Of a DNA stretch of 39,007 nucleotides, positions 1-8,320 are shown in pieces. The stretch's first letter is position 1, and every line of letters begins with the position of its first letter. Position numbers and translations under genes: made by a program. This stretch comes from an uncultured Oscillospiraceae bacterium (GTDB taxonomy: Bacteria; Bacillota; Clostridia; Oscillospirales; Oscillospiraceae): assembly GCA_944385395.1 (NCBI GenBank), contig CALWXA010000068.1, positions 1 to 39,007 on the forward strand, given 5' to 3'. Under the pieces are notes generated by a model. It did not search any database and was not told the origin of the DNA. It saw nothing but the letters and a program-made list of their open reading frames with translations.

Positions 1-1
1 G

Positions 2-1057
2 GACAAGGGCATCGCCGGTTTCCGCTGCGATGTCATCAACCTTCTGTGGAAGGACACCCTGGAATCTGCACCCAAGAAGCTGATCCTCACCGGGTCGGAG
101 CACTACATCTCCCGGCCGGGGCTGCATCCCATCCTGCGGCAGCTGCGGCAGGTGCTGGATGAGTACGACGCTTTCTCCGTGGGTGAAACGGTATTCGTCA
201 CCACGGAGATGGCACGGGATCTGTGCGCACCGGAGCGCCGGGAGCTGAACACCGTGTTCGGCTTCGAGCACATGGAGTGCGATCAGCGGCTGGTGAAATG
301 GTTCAAGACGCCCCTGCGCTGGAGCCGGTTCATGAAGACCCTGGCCCGGTGGCAGCAGGAGGTGCCCTGGAACACCGTATATCTGGAAAATCACGATCAG
401 CCCCGGTCCATCCCCCGGTTCGGGTCCCGGAGCTACTACATGGAGTCCGGCAAGCTCCTGGCCACCCTGGTGCTGACCCTGCGGGGCACGCCCTTCCTCT
501 ATCAGGGCCAGGAGATCGGCATGGACAACTTCGATTTCACCTCCATGGAGCAGGTACAGGATGTGGAGTCCCACAACATCTACCGGCTGATGAAGAAGCT
601 GGGGATGCCCGGCGGCATGCGCTGGAAGCTGATCCGCTCCACCAGCCGGGACAATGCCCGGACCCCCATGCAGTGGGACGCTACCCCCGGCGCCGGGTTC
701 ACCCGGGGTAAGCCCTGGCTGGGCATCAACGGCAACTACAAGAGCATCAATGTGGCAGCCCAGAAGGATGACCCCCATTCCCTGCGCAGCTGGTACAAGA
801 AGCTCATCGCCCTGCGCAGCAAGACCCCTGCCCTGCTGCACGGCGAATTCCGCCTGCTGCAGGCCACCGATCAGCTGGCGGCCTATCAGCGCATCGGAGA
901 GGATGAGACGCTGACCATCCTGCTCAACTGCAGCGATGAAATGCAGAAAACACCCTATCACGGCCAGACGGTATGCTCCAGCTACGGCGGCACCGCCTTT
1001 GACGGCACGCTGCTGCCCTGGGAGGCTGTGATCCTGAGAGGAGTGGAAACGCCATGA
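2..1057 (+). CDS. Alpha-glucosidase, GH13 family (3' part; 5' end outside window)
   Basis: This is the C-terminal 351 residues of a cytoplasmic GH13 glucosidase that hydrolyses short alpha-glucosides; the frame is open from base 2. Visible GH13 landmarks are GFRCDVIN (nucleophile Asp at visible residue 10), SVGET (acid/base Glu at residue 62) and ENHDQPR (transition-state Asp about residue 132), followed by the small beta-sandwich C-terminal domain. In the oligo-1,6-glucosidase subgroup a Val directly after the nucleophile, as seen here, is known to go with alpha-1,6 specificity, so isomaltose-type substrates are likely; trehalose-6-phosphate hydrolase is an alternative. The stop overlaps the start of the sugar symporter by 4 bp (ATGA), so the two are translationally coupled and probably act on the same imported sugar. 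Family is certain, exact substrate is not. Confidence 0.93.
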   Translation, partial: DKGIAGFRCDVINLLWKDTLESAPKKLILTGSEHYISRPGLHPILRQLRQVLDEYDAFSVGETVFVTTEMARDLCAPERRELNTVFGFEHMECDQRLVKWFKTPLRWSRFMKTLARWQQEVPWNTVYLENHDQPRSIPRFGSRSYYMESGKLLATLVLTLRGTPFLYQGQEIGMDNFDFTSMEQVQDVESHNIYRLMKKLGMPGGMRWKLIRSTSRDNARTPMQWDATPGAGFTRGKPWLGINGNYKSINVAAQKDDPHSLRSWYKKLIALRSKTPALLHGEFRLLQATDQLAAYQRIGEDETLTILLNCSDEMQKTPYHGQTVCSSYGGTAFDGTLLPWEAVILRGVETP

Positions 1058-2412
1058 CCAAGCGCAACACCTACTGCTTCGGACTGGGCACCGTGGGACG
1101 GGACATGTTCTATTCCCTGGAATCCATGTATCTGCTGACCTTCCTGACGGAGGTGCGGCAGCTGGACGACGCCATGCTGGCCGCCGTGGGCGGCGTGCTG
1201 ACGGTGCTGCGGATCCTGGATGCCTTTAACGATCCCGTTACCGGCATCATCATCGACAATACCCGGTCCCGGTGGGGTAAGTTCAAGCCCTGGATCCTGG
1301 CCGGCAGCCTCATGGCCTGCATCTTCCTGCTGCTGATGTTTGCCGATCTCCCCATCACCGGCGCAGGCTATGTGATTTTGTTCGGGGCCTGCTATGTGCT
1401 CTGGGACATCAGCTACGGCGTCAACGACATCGCCTACTGGTCGCTGCTGCCTGCTTTGAGCACCGATCAGGCGGCACGGGAAAAAATGGGGGCCTTTGCC
1501 CGGATCTGCGCCAACATCGGCATGTATGTTGTGGTGGTGGGCGTGCTGCCCATCACCGGAGCCCTGGGGGACGCCGTGGGCAGCGCCCAGCAGGGCTGGT
1601 TCCTCTTCGCCGCCATCGTCTGCGTATTGATGCTGGGCTTCCAGCTCTTCACCCTGCTGGGTGTACGGGAGGACCGGCAGCATTACAAAACCGAGGAGCG
1701 CACCACGCTGCGGGATTTCGTACATGTGATCTTCGGCAACGATCAGCTTTTGTGGACCAGCATCAGCATGATCCTCTTTATGATCGGCTACTGCACCACC
1801 ACCAGCTTCGGCACCTATTTCTTCATCTATGCCTACGGCGACGAGGGGATGTACTCCGTATTCGCCGCCATTCTGGGCGTCAGCCAGCTGGTAGCCCTGC
1901 TGCTGTTCCCCAAGGTTTCCGCACGGTGCAGCCGCCGCAAGCTCTACGGCATCGCCACGGCGTTGGTGGTGGCAGGCTATGTGGTGTTCTTCTTTGCTCC
2001 CATGAACATGCTGCCCATCGGCGTGGCCGGAGTACTGCTGTTCGTGGGTCAGGCCTTCATTCAGACCCTGATGCTCATGTTCCTGGCCGACACCATCGAG
2101 TACGGTCAGTGGAAAATGGGACGGCGCAATGAGTCCATCACCTTCTCCCTGCAGCCCCTCATCAACAAGCTGGGCGCTGCCATCGCCACCGGCGTGGTGA
2201 CCATCACCCTCATCGTCTCCGGCATCAACAGCGCCGCCGACGCCAGCGAGGTCACCCAGCAGGGCCTGTGGATCATGAAGAGTGCCATGATGCTCTTCCC
2301 CCTGGTGGCCATCGTGGTGGGGTATCTGGTATACCGGAAGAAGTACCGCATCGATGCGGCGCTGTACCGGCAGATCGTGGCGGACCTGACGGAACGGGGG
2401 CAGCTGAAATGA
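1054..2412 (+). CDS. GPH-family sugar:cation symporter (MelB-like)
   Basis: A 452-residue membrane protein of the glycoside-pentoside-hexuronide:cation symporter family in the MFS superfamily. The N-terminus (FGLGTVGRDMFYSL) and the following hydrophobic segment with Asp-rich loop (NDPVTGIIIDNTRS-like, then WGKFKPWILAG) match the MelB/GPH pattern; about 12 membrane segments alternate with short loops. It likely imports an alpha-glucoside with Na+ or H+. The start overlaps the upstream glucosidase stop and its own stop overlaps the next small gene, both by 4 bp, so the three form one tight operon. The substrate is inferred only from the adjacent GH13 enzyme. Confidence 0.92.
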   Translation: MTKRNTYCFGLGTVGRDMFYSLESMYLLTFLTEVRQLDDAMLAAVGGVLTVLRILDAFNDPVTGIIIDNTRSRWGKFKPWILAGSLMACIFLLLMFADLPITGAGYVILFGACYVLWDISYGVNDIAYWSLLPALSTDQAAREKMGAFARICANIGMYVVVVGVLPITGALGDAVGSAQQGWFLFAAIVCVLMLGFQLFTLLGVREDRQHYKTEERTTLRDFVHVIFGNDQLLWTSISMILFMIGYCTTTSFGTYFFIYAYGDEGMYSVFAAILGVSQLVALLLFPKVSARCSRRKLYGIATALVVAGYVVFFFAPMNMLPIGVAGVLLFVGQAFIQTLMLMFLADTIEYGQWKMGRRNESITFSLQPLINKLGAAIATGVVTITLIVSGINSAADASEVTQQGLWIMKSAMMLFPLVAIVVGYLVYRKKYRIDAALYRQIVADLTERGQLK

Positions 2413-2582
2413 GCTCCAAATGCGAAAGCTGCCAATATTTCGTTTACGACGACATCTATGACGACTACGTGTGCGACATGGATCTGGACGAGGATGAGAT
2501 GGTTCGGTTCCTTTCCAGCCAGGCCGACGACTGTCCCTTCTGGCGGCCCGGAGACGACTATCGCACCGCCCGGCGGCAATAA
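2409..2582 (+). CDS. Small Cys-rich acidic protein (DUF6472-like)
   Basis: A 57-residue protein beginning MSSKCESCQYFVYDD. It carries four cysteines in a CxxC-x(13)-C-x(19)-C arrangement, with an acidic stretch (DMDLDEDEM) in between, which suggests a small metal-binding fold. It resembles the short clostridial family I know as DUF6472; I have no function for it. The ATG overlaps the stop of the symporter by 4 bp and a strong terminator follows 3 bp after the stop, so it is the last gene of the glucosidase operon. Its position may be incidental, since such small proteins occur in varied contexts. Confidence 0.75.
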   Translation: MSSKCESCQYFVYDDIYDDYVCDMDLDEDEMVRFLSSQADDCPFWRPGDDYRTARRQ

Positions 2583-2585
2583 GAC

Positions 2586-2622
2586 ACTGCGCTCTTCCCC
2601 ATCGGAAGAGCGCAGTCTTTTT
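2586..2622 (+). terminator. Rho-independent terminator of the glucosidase operon
   Basis: A perfect 13-bp stem (ACTGCGCTCTTCC paired with GGAAGAGCGCAGT) with a 5-nt loop is followed by a T-run. It directly follows the small Cys-rich gene and isolates the first operon from the amino-sugar genes. Confidence 0.93.
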
Positions 2623-2635
2623 GTCCCCTTTTGGC

Positions 2636-2665
2636 TTTACTTTCCCACCCAATATGCGCTATAAT
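2636..2665 (+). promoter_or_regulatory. SigA-type promoter for the amino-sugar operon
   Basis: TTTACT at 2636-2641 and a consensus TATAAT at 2660-2665 are separated by 18 bp, just after the preceding terminator. Transcription would start near 2672, leaving a leader of about 240 nt before the nucleotidyltransferase start. Confidence 0.7.
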
Positions 2666-2671
2666 AGCGAA

Positions 2672-2910
2672 TAACGACCAACTGGGGAGCACCTGTCTGA
2701 TCCCACCATTTGTCTGCTGGGCAGATGGATGGGGGCAGCGGTCAAAAAGCGTCTTCCCCGGCTCCTTCCCGCCCGGCCAGTTCATCCCGGCTTCCGGCAG
2801 AGATGCCTCGAAATATCGGGGCCGCAGGGAGTCCTTATTTTCGTCAGGCCGTACAGGCTGCGGGAAGGATATGCGGGAATACCGCAATTCGTATGTTTCT
2901 GGAGGTATAT
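2672..2910 (+). other. Long 5' leader with RNA secondary structure
   Basis: This 240-nt stretch contains no convincing ORF. It holds a hairpin at 2707-2731 (11 consecutive pairs including G-U, loop TGG) enclosed by a longer-range pairing: AACTGG at 2680-2685 with CCAGTT at 2777-2782, and GGAGC at 2686-2690 with GCTCC at 2761-2765. A smaller stem GCGG/CCGC lies close to the ribosome binding site at 2901-2906. No T-run terminator is visible inside it. It could be a cis-regulatory RNA, but I do not recognise a known riboswitch class. Confidence 0.45.
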
Positions 2911-3819
2911 ATGCACGAACCTACGCTTATGATCATGGCTGCCGGCATGGGCAGCCGTTTCGGCGGGCCCAAACAGCTGACGCCGGTAGACCCGCAGGGC
3001 CATCTCATCATTGATTTCTCCCTCTATGACGCATGGCAGGCCGGATTCTGGCAGGTGGTGTTCATCATCAAAAAGGAGATGGAGGAAACCTTTGAGACCC
3101 ACATCGGACGCCGGGCCCGGGAGCATTTCCAGGTGCACTATGTCTATCAGGAGCTGACGGATCTGCCGGAAGGCTTTACGGTGCCGGAAGGACGGGTGAA
3201 GCCCTGGGGCACGGGACACGCCATCGTCAGCTGCCGCCATATGGTGGACGGCCCCTTCGCCGTCATCAACGCCGACGATTTCTATGGGCCCAGCGCCTTT
3301 ACCGCCATTTATGATTTCCTCGCCGCCAACAAAGATCCCCACCTCTATGCCATGGTAGGCTACCGGCTGCGCAACACCGTGACGGAGCACGGCAGCGTGG
3401 CACGGGGCATCTGCCAGGTGGAGGACGGGATGCTCAAGGGCATCACCGAGCGCACCAAGATCTTCCAGCGGGGCCGGGATGCCGCCTACACCGAGGACGG
3501 CGAGACCTTTGTGGACATCAGCGGCGACACCCTGGTATCCATGAATCTGTGGGGCTTTTCCGCCGACATGCTCCGGGAGCTGTGGGACCGGTTCCCCGGT
3601 TTCCTGGAGAAAAATGTGCCGGTGAATCCCCTGAAATGCGAGTTTTTCCTGCCCTCTGTGGTGGATGAACAGATTCAGGCCGGCACCGCCGGTGTCCGGG
3701 TCCTGCCCTGTGAGGAGACCTGGCACGGCGTGACGTACCGGGAGGATCTGGAGGGTGTGTGCCAGTCCATCGCCGACATGAAGGCCCGGGGCATCTACAA
3801 GGAGGAGCTCTGGGGATGA
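2911..3819 (+). CDS. Sugar-1-phosphate nucleotidyltransferase
   Basis: A 302-residue NTP_transferase-fold enzyme that would join a sugar-1-phosphate to a nucleotide, releasing pyrophosphate. The nucleotide-binding signature MIMAAGMGSRFGGPKQL lies at residues 7-23, and NADDFYGP near residue 120 is the metal-binding D-x-D-like segment. The start at 2911 is chosen because GGAGGT stands 4 nt upstream; the frame is open further upstream, but that region lies in the structured leader and has no ribosome binding site. The stop overlaps the start of the NahK-like kinase (ATGA), strongly suggesting that it uses the kinase product, GlcNAc- or GalNAc-1-phosphate, to make a UDP-sugar. The sugar and nucleotide are inferred from context. 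Confidence 0.88.
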   Translation: MHEPTLMIMAAGMGSRFGGPKQLTPVDPQGHLIIDFSLYDAWQAGFWQVVFIIKKEMEETFETHIGRRAREHFQVHYVYQELTDLPEGFTVPEGRVKPWGTGHAIVSCRHMVDGPFAVINADDFYGPSAFTAIYDFLAANKDPHLYAMVGYRLRNTVTEHGSVARGICQVEDGMLKGITERTKIFQRGRDAAYTEDGETFVDISGDTLVSMNLWGFSADMLRELWDRFPGFLEKNVPVNPLKCEFFLPSVVDEQIQAGTAGVRVLPCEETWHGVTYREDLEGVCQSIADMKARGIYKEELWG

Positions 3820-4898
3820 ACGCACCGACAGATCAGCAGATGCTGGAGATCCTGTCCCTGTTTGCGCTGGAAGGGCCGGTGGTCTCCTGTGAACCTTACG
3901 GCAGCGGACACATCAATACCACCCGGATGGTCACCGACGCCGCCGGAAAACGCTACATTCTCCAGCGTATCAGCGAAAATGTATTCAAGGATATCCCGGC
4001 GCTGATGGAAAACATCCAGATGGTCACCGACTATCTGCGCCGGCAGAATCCCGACCAGCGCCGGGTGCTGTCGCTGGTGCCTGCCAAGGACGGCAGCAGC
4101 TATGTCCGGACTCCCTGGGGGTACTGGCGGGTCTACCACTTTGTGGAAGGCTCCATCTGCCTGCAGCAGCCGGAGACACCCCGTGATTTCTATGAAAGCG
4201 CCATCGCCTTCGGCCGTTTCCAGCAGGAGCTGGCCCACTTCCCGGTGGAGCAGCTCCATGAGACCATTCCCGACTTCCACCACGTTCCCCACCGTTACCA
4301 GCGGCTGCGCCAGGTGCTGCAGCAGGATCCCATGGGGCGGGCCAGCCAGGTGCAGGAAGAGGTGGACTTTATCCTGGCCCGGGAGCAGGAGATGGGCACC
4401 GCCCAGCGAATGCTGGAAAGCGGTCAGCTGCCGGTGCGGGTCACCCACAATGACACCAAGCTCAACAACGTACTCTTGGACGCTGCCACCCGCAAGGCAC
4501 TATGCGTCATCGATCTGGACACGGTAATGCCGGGACTGAGCATCTTCGATTTCGGCGACTCCATCCGCTTCGGCGCCGCTACGGCTCCCGAGGATACCAC
4601 AGAGCTGGAGAAGCAGAGTCTGGATCTGGAGCGGTTCCGGGTCTACACCCGGGGCTATCTGCGCTCCTGCCCTGATCTGACGGAGACAGAGCTGGAAATG
4701 CTGCCCATGGGGGCACGCACCATCACCCTGGAATGCGGTATGCGCTTCCTCACCGATTATCTGGACGGCGACCACTATTTTGCCGTTCACCGGCCCCAGC
4801 ACAATCTCATCCGCTGCCGCAGCCAGCTGCAGCTGGTACGGGACATGGAGCGCAAATGGCAGGATATGCACCAAATCGTTCAGGAGGAGCATCTGTAA
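3816..4898 (+). CDS. N-acetylhexosamine 1-kinase-like protein (APH fold)
   Basis: A 360-residue kinase with the aminoglycoside/choline phosphotransferase fold. The catalytic loop THNDTKLNN (His211, Asp213, Asn217/218) and the metal-binding IDLDT (Asp233/Asp235) are intact. Residues 27-50 (PYGSGHINTT...RYILQR) match the nucleotide-binding start of NahK, the bifidobacterial N-acetylhexosamine 1-kinase. It would phosphorylate GlcNAc or GalNAc at C1. The 4-bp overlap with the upstream nucleotidyltransferase indicates coupled translation and sequential reactions. Genuine aminoglycoside resistance is unlikely given the neighbours. The symbol is withheld because substrate preference cannot be read from sequence. 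Confidence 0.85.
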   Translation: MNAPTDQQMLEILSLFALEGPVVSCEPYGSGHINTTRMVTDAAGKRYILQRISENVFKDIPALMENIQMVTDYLRRQNPDQRRVLSLVPAKDGSSYVRTPWGYWRVYHFVEGSICLQQPETPRDFYESAIAFGRFQQELAHFPVEQLHETIPDFHHVPHRYQRLRQVLQQDPMGRASQVQEEVDFILAREQEMGTAQRMLESGQLPVRVTHNDTKLNNVLLDAATRKALCVIDLDTVMPGLSIFDFGDSIRFGAATAPEDTTELEKQSLDLERFRVYTRGYLRSCPDLTETELEMLPMGARTITLECGMRFLTDYLDGDHYFAVHRPQHNLIRCRSQLQLVRDMERKWQDMHQIVQEEHL

Positions 4899-4960
4899 AG
4901 ATACCCCTCCACCATGCCTGTGTCGGGAGACAGGTCATCCACAGCAAACCCGTAATCCCA

Positions 4961-4975
4961 ACGGTTATCGACCGT
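4961..4975. promoter_or_regulatory. Short inverted repeat upstream of nagB
   Basis: ACGGT-TATCG-ACCGT lies in the 116-bp gap before nagB, 26 bp upstream of its ribosome binding site. A second short stem (CCTGT/ACAGG) lies about 40 bp further upstream. They may form an operator or an intercistronic RNA hairpin; no T-run follows. Confidence 0.3.
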
Positions 4976-5014
4976 AATCATACCATCTGCCAATTTGATG
5001 AAGGAGGATATCCC

Positions 5015-5755
5015 ATGCTGCACTACGAATTCATTGTCGCCCAAAATCCGGAGGAGGCAGGCAAGCTGGCTGCCGACATTTTCCAGGAGATCCTGCTGGC
5101 CAAGCCCCGCTGCGTGCTGGGTCTGGCTACCGGTTCTACCCCCCTGCCCCTGTACCGGGAGCTCATTGCCCGGGAAAAGGCCGGGCAGCTGAGCTTTGCC
5201 CAGGCCCGCAGCGTCAATCTGGATGAGTACAAGGGTCTTGGGCCCGATCATCCCCAGAGCTACCGGCGCTTCATGCAGGAGAATCTCTTCGATCACATCT
5301 CCATCGATCCCGTCAACACCTATGTGCCGGACGGCCTGACCCGCAACAGCCAGGCCATGTGCGCTGAATACGAAAAGAAGATCGAGACCCTGGGCGGTGT
5401 GGATATCCAGCTGCTGGGCATCGGCCACGACGGACACATCGGCTTCAATGAGCCCTGTGACTTCTTCCCCGCCGCCACCCATGAGGTGGAGCTGGAGGAG
5501 ATCACCCGCCAGGCCAATCAGCGCTTCTTCGATTCCATTGCGGAAGTTCCCACCGCTGCCTACACCATGGGTATCGGCACCGTCATGTCCGCCCGTCAGA
5601 TCCTGCTGATGGCCACCGGCGCCGACAAGGCCGATATCCTCAGCCGCGCCCTGCTGGGGCCCGTTACCCCCCAGGTTCCGGCCTCCATTCTGCAGTTCCA
5701 TCCTCATGTCACCGTTATCGCCGACCAGGCTGCCGCCAGTCTGATCCGCAGATAA
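5015..5755 (+). CDS. nagB: Glucosamine-6-phosphate deaminase
   Basis: A 246-residue enzyme converting glucosamine-6-phosphate to fructose-6-phosphate and ammonia, the step where amino sugars enter glycolysis. The phosphate loop LATGSTPLPLY (residues 37-47), NLDEY (Asp70) and GHDGHIGFNEP (Asp139, His141, Glu146) are all intact. Length is normal for the shorter Gram-positive NagB. The start at 5015 follows AAGGAGGA by 6 nt; the open frame upstream lacks such a site and overlaps the kinase gene. The gene lies between the hexosamine 1-kinase and the ROK/NagA pair and belongs functionally to the NagA route. Confidence 0.96.
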   Translation: MLHYEFIVAQNPEEAGKLAADIFQEILLAKPRCVLGLATGSTPLPLYRELIAREKAGQLSFAQARSVNLDEYKGLGPDHPQSYRRFMQENLFDHISIDPVNTYVPDGLTRNSQAMCAEYEKKIETLGGVDIQLLGIGHDGHIGFNEPCDFFPAATHEVELEEITRQANQRFFDSIAEVPTAAYTMGIGTVMSARQILLMATGADKADILSRALLGPVTPQVPASILQFHPHVTVIADQAAASLIRR

Positions 5756-5785
5756 AACCATTCCGGCGCAGGAGGCATGCACGTT

Positions 5786-7171
5786 ATGAACTATCTGGGC
5801 ATTTCCTACGACATCCAAAACGTACCGGTGCTGGATCCGGATTTCATTCCCCTGGGCGTCTGGGTGGACGCCTACCTCAAGGACGCCCGTCGTCCCTTCT
5901 CCGTGGCGGTGGAACGGGAAGGCGGAAAGATTTCCGTATTCCATTCCTTTTTGCGGGACGAATCCTACGCCCAGGCCAACGAGCGCTATGTGGAGCGGCT
6001 GGTAAAATTCCTGCTGTGGAGCGTGGGCGGCTGGCGCGTATATCTGTGGGGCTGCGGCAAAGAGGCTGCTGCTCTGCGCCAGGCCTATACCCCCCAGGGC
6101 CGCCGGGGTTTCGATTATGGATTCATGCTGGACGTATACGAGCGGCCCTTTGAGGTAGTCATCGTTGACCGGCAGGAGGATTTCCCCCAGGTCAATGAGG
6201 CCACCGTGGCCGCCGGCGGACATCTGGAAGGCTGCCGCATCGGTTTTGATGCAGGCGGCTCGGATCGCAAAGTCTCGGCAGTGGTGGACGGCAAAACCGT
6301 CTATTCCGAAGAAGTGGTCTGGTTCCCCAAACTCAGTGAGGATCCGGACTATCAATACCGTGAAATCGTCACCGCTCTGAAAACTGCCGCATCCAAAATG
6401 CCCCGGGTAGATGCCATCGGCGTGTCCTCCGCCGGTGTATTCATCGGCAACGCTCCCATGGTCTCTTCCCTCTTTATCAAAGTACCCCGGGACCGCCGGG
6501 AAGAGGTCAAGACCATCTATGACCGGGCCGCCCGGGAAATCGGGGAAAACATCCCCATTGTAGTGGCCAATGACGGAGACGTAACGGCTCTGGCCGGTGC
6601 CATGAGCCTGAGCACCGGGTCCGTGATGGGGCTGGCCATGGGCACCAGCGAGGCCGTGGGCTATGTAGCGCCCGACGGCAACCTGCTGGGCTGGTTCAAC
6701 GAGCTGGCCTTTGCCCCGGTAGATCTCAATGAGCAGGCCATGGCAGACGAATGGTCCGGTGACCGGGGCGTGGGCTGCAAATACTTCTCTCAGGATGCTG
6801 TGATCAAGCTGGCTCCGGCAGCGGGCATCCGGCTGGAAGAATCCCTGTCCCCTGCGGAAAAACTGAAAGTAGTACAGGAGCTGGCCAATCAGGGCCATCC
6901 CGGCGCTTTGCAGATCTATGCCTCCATCGGCGCATATCTGGCCCACACGCTGGTTCTTTACAGTCGGTTCTATCCGCTGAAGTATCTGCTGGTGCTGGGC
7001 CGTGTGGCCTCCGGCGCCGGCGGCGAGCTGCTGATCCGGGAGTGCAACCGCATCCTGCAGGAGGAATATCCCGGACTGGCCCAGCAGATCCAGGTGATGC
7101 TGCCGGATGAAAAGACCCGCCGGGTTGGTCAGTCTGTGGCGGCAGCCAGTCTGCCGGAATTGAAAGCGTAA
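5786..7171 (+). CDS. Divergent ROK-family protein, possible amino-sugar kinase
   Basis: A 461-residue protein with an N-terminal region of about 150 residues of unknown role, followed by a ROK/actin-like ATPase fold. FDAGGSDRKV near residue 155 is the phosphate-1 motif and VVANDGDVTALAGA near residue 260 corresponds to the ROK catalytic-Asp segment; MGTSEAVGYV follows. The usual ROK zinc motif (GHx9CxCG) is not visible. ATG 5786 is preferred over ATG 5777 because the GGAGG at 5771-5775 is only 1 nt from the latter. It lies between nagB and nagA, which suggests phosphorylation of GlcNAc or ManNAc to the 6-phosphate, or a regulatory sugar-sensing role. The kinase function is an inference. Confidence 0.75.
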   Translation: MNYLGISYDIQNVPVLDPDFIPLGVWVDAYLKDARRPFSVAVEREGGKISVFHSFLRDESYAQANERYVERLVKFLLWSVGGWRVYLWGCGKEAAALRQAYTPQGRRGFDYGFMLDVYERPFEVVIVDRQEDFPQVNEATVAAGGHLEGCRIGFDAGGSDRKVSAVVDGKTVYSEEVVWFPKLSEDPDYQYREIVTALKTAASKMPRVDAIGVSSAGVFIGNAPMVSSLFIKVPRDRREEVKTIYDRAAREIGENIPIVVANDGDVTALAGAMSLSTGSVMGLAMGTSEAVGYVAPDGNLLGWFNELAFAPVDLNEQAMADEWSGDRGVGCKYFSQDAVIKLAPAAGIRLEESLSPAEKLKVVQELANQGHPGALQIYASIGAYLAHTLVLYSRFYPLKYLLVLGRVASGAGGELLIRECNRILQEEYPGLAQQIQVMLPDEKTRRVGQSVAAASLPELKA

Positions 7172-7189
7172 AGAAAGAGGGAGACAGGA

Positions 7190-8314
7190 ATGCTTTTCAA
7201 AAATGCCATGATCTTCCGGGGCCGTGCCTTTGTCCACGGCAGCTTTTCCGTGGAAAACGGGCGCTTTGCCCGGATCCTGGACACCGTGCCGCAGGAAGCG
7301 GGTATCGATCTGGAGGGGGCATATGTGATCCCCGGTCTGGTGGACATCCACAACCACGGCAATTCCGGCGCCGATTTCTCCGACGGTGATCTCCAGGGGC
7401 TTCAAACGATGGCCGCCTATCTGGCCGGCAATGGCGTCACCTCTTTTGCTCCGGCATCCATGACGCTGCCCTATGACGTACTGGCCCGGGCTTTTGACAC
7501 CGCCCGGCAGCTCTATACCCAGCGTCCCGCCGGGTGCGCCCGGCTCATGGGCATCCAGATGGAAGGTCCCTTCTTTTCGGAAAAGAAAAAAGGCGCTCAG
7601 AACGGCGCCTATCTGAAAGCCCCGGATTTTGAGGCCTTTCGGCAGCTATATGAAGGATGCGGCGGCCTGATCCGCATCGTGGATCTGGCACCGGAGCTGC
7701 CCGGCGCTGTGGAATTCACCCAACAGGCAGCGAAGCTGTGCACCGTATCGGTGGCCCACACCGACGCCGACTATCAGCAGACGCTGGCGGTATTCCAGGC
7801 AGGCGCCACCCATCTGACCCACCTGTACAACGCCATGCCCTCCATCCATCACCGTAAGCCCGGCCCCATCGGTGCCGCTTCCGAGTGCAGCCAGGTCATT
7901 GCCGAGCTGATCTGCGACGGACAGCACGTCCATCCCAGCTCTGTGCGTATGGCCTTCCGGCTGTTTCCGGGTCGGATCTGTCTGGTGTCCGATGCACTGC
8001 GGTGCTGTGGCATGCCTGACGGGGAGTATGAGCTGGGCGGGCAGCAGGTGTTCCTCAGCGGCGGCATCGCACGACTCTCCGACGGCACCATCGCCGGGTC
8101 TGCCACCAATCTCTATGAATGTATGCGCAACGCTGTGGCCTTCGGCATTCCTGTGGATCAGGCCATCCGCTCCGCCACCATTCTTCCTGCCCGGCAGCTG
8201 GGCCGGGAGGCGGAGATCGGCTCCATTGAGCCCGGAAAGCTGGCAGACTTCGTGGTCTGTACCGCTGATCTCCAGCGCAAGGCAGTTTATCTGGGCGGAG
8301 AACAGCTGGCATAA
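7190..8314 (+). CDS. nagA: N-acetylglucosamine-6-phosphate deacetylase
   Basis: A 374-residue amidohydrolase that removes acetate from GlcNAc-6-phosphate and feeds NagB. Metal and catalytic residues are visible: DIHNHGNSGADF (His54, His56), QMEGPFF (Glu125), VAHTDADY (His190), THLYNAM (His211) and LVSDAL (catalytic Asp268). Length is typical. It ends the amino-sugar operon, followed immediately by a terminator. The first metal motif reads HNHGNSG rather than the classical HGHGG; both metal-binding histidines remain, so I expect activity. Confidence 0.95.
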   Translation: MLFKNAMIFRGRAFVHGSFSVENGRFARILDTVPQEAGIDLEGAYVIPGLVDIHNHGNSGADFSDGDLQGLQTMAAYLAGNGVTSFAPASMTLPYDVLARAFDTARQLYTQRPAGCARLMGIQMEGPFFSEKKKGAQNGAYLKAPDFEAFRQLYEGCGGLIRIVDLAPELPGAVEFTQQAAKLCTVSVAHTDADYQQTLAVFQAGATHLTHLYNAMPSIHHRKPGPIGAASECSQVIAELICDGQHVHPSSVRMAFRLFPGRICLVSDALRCCGMPDGEYELGGQQVFLSGGIARLSDGTIAGSATNLYECMRNAVAFGIPVDQAIRSATILPARQLGREAEIGSIEPGKLADFVVCTADLQRKAVYLGGEQLA

Positions 8315-8320
8315 AATCAA

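Noticed and set aside
2850..2880. GTCAGGCCGTACAGG, reminiscent of a signal-recognition-particle RNA loop
   Set aside because: The characteristic GGAAGGAAGCAG-type asymmetric loop is not present and no enclosing stem fits.
2710..2910. N-terminal extension of the nucleotidyltransferase frame
   Set aside because: The family's nucleotide-binding motif starts right after ATG 2911, which has a strong ribosome binding site; the extension reads through a structured leader.
3816..4898. Aminoglycoside resistance kinase
   Set aside because: The fold is shared, but the 4-bp overlap with a sugar nucleotidyltransferase and NahK-like N-terminus favour an N-acetylhexosamine 1-kinase.
4880..7405. Minus-strand frame of 841 codons across nagB and the ROK gene
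   Set aside because: Shadow of conserved coding sequence on the other strand, without promoter or ribosome binding site.
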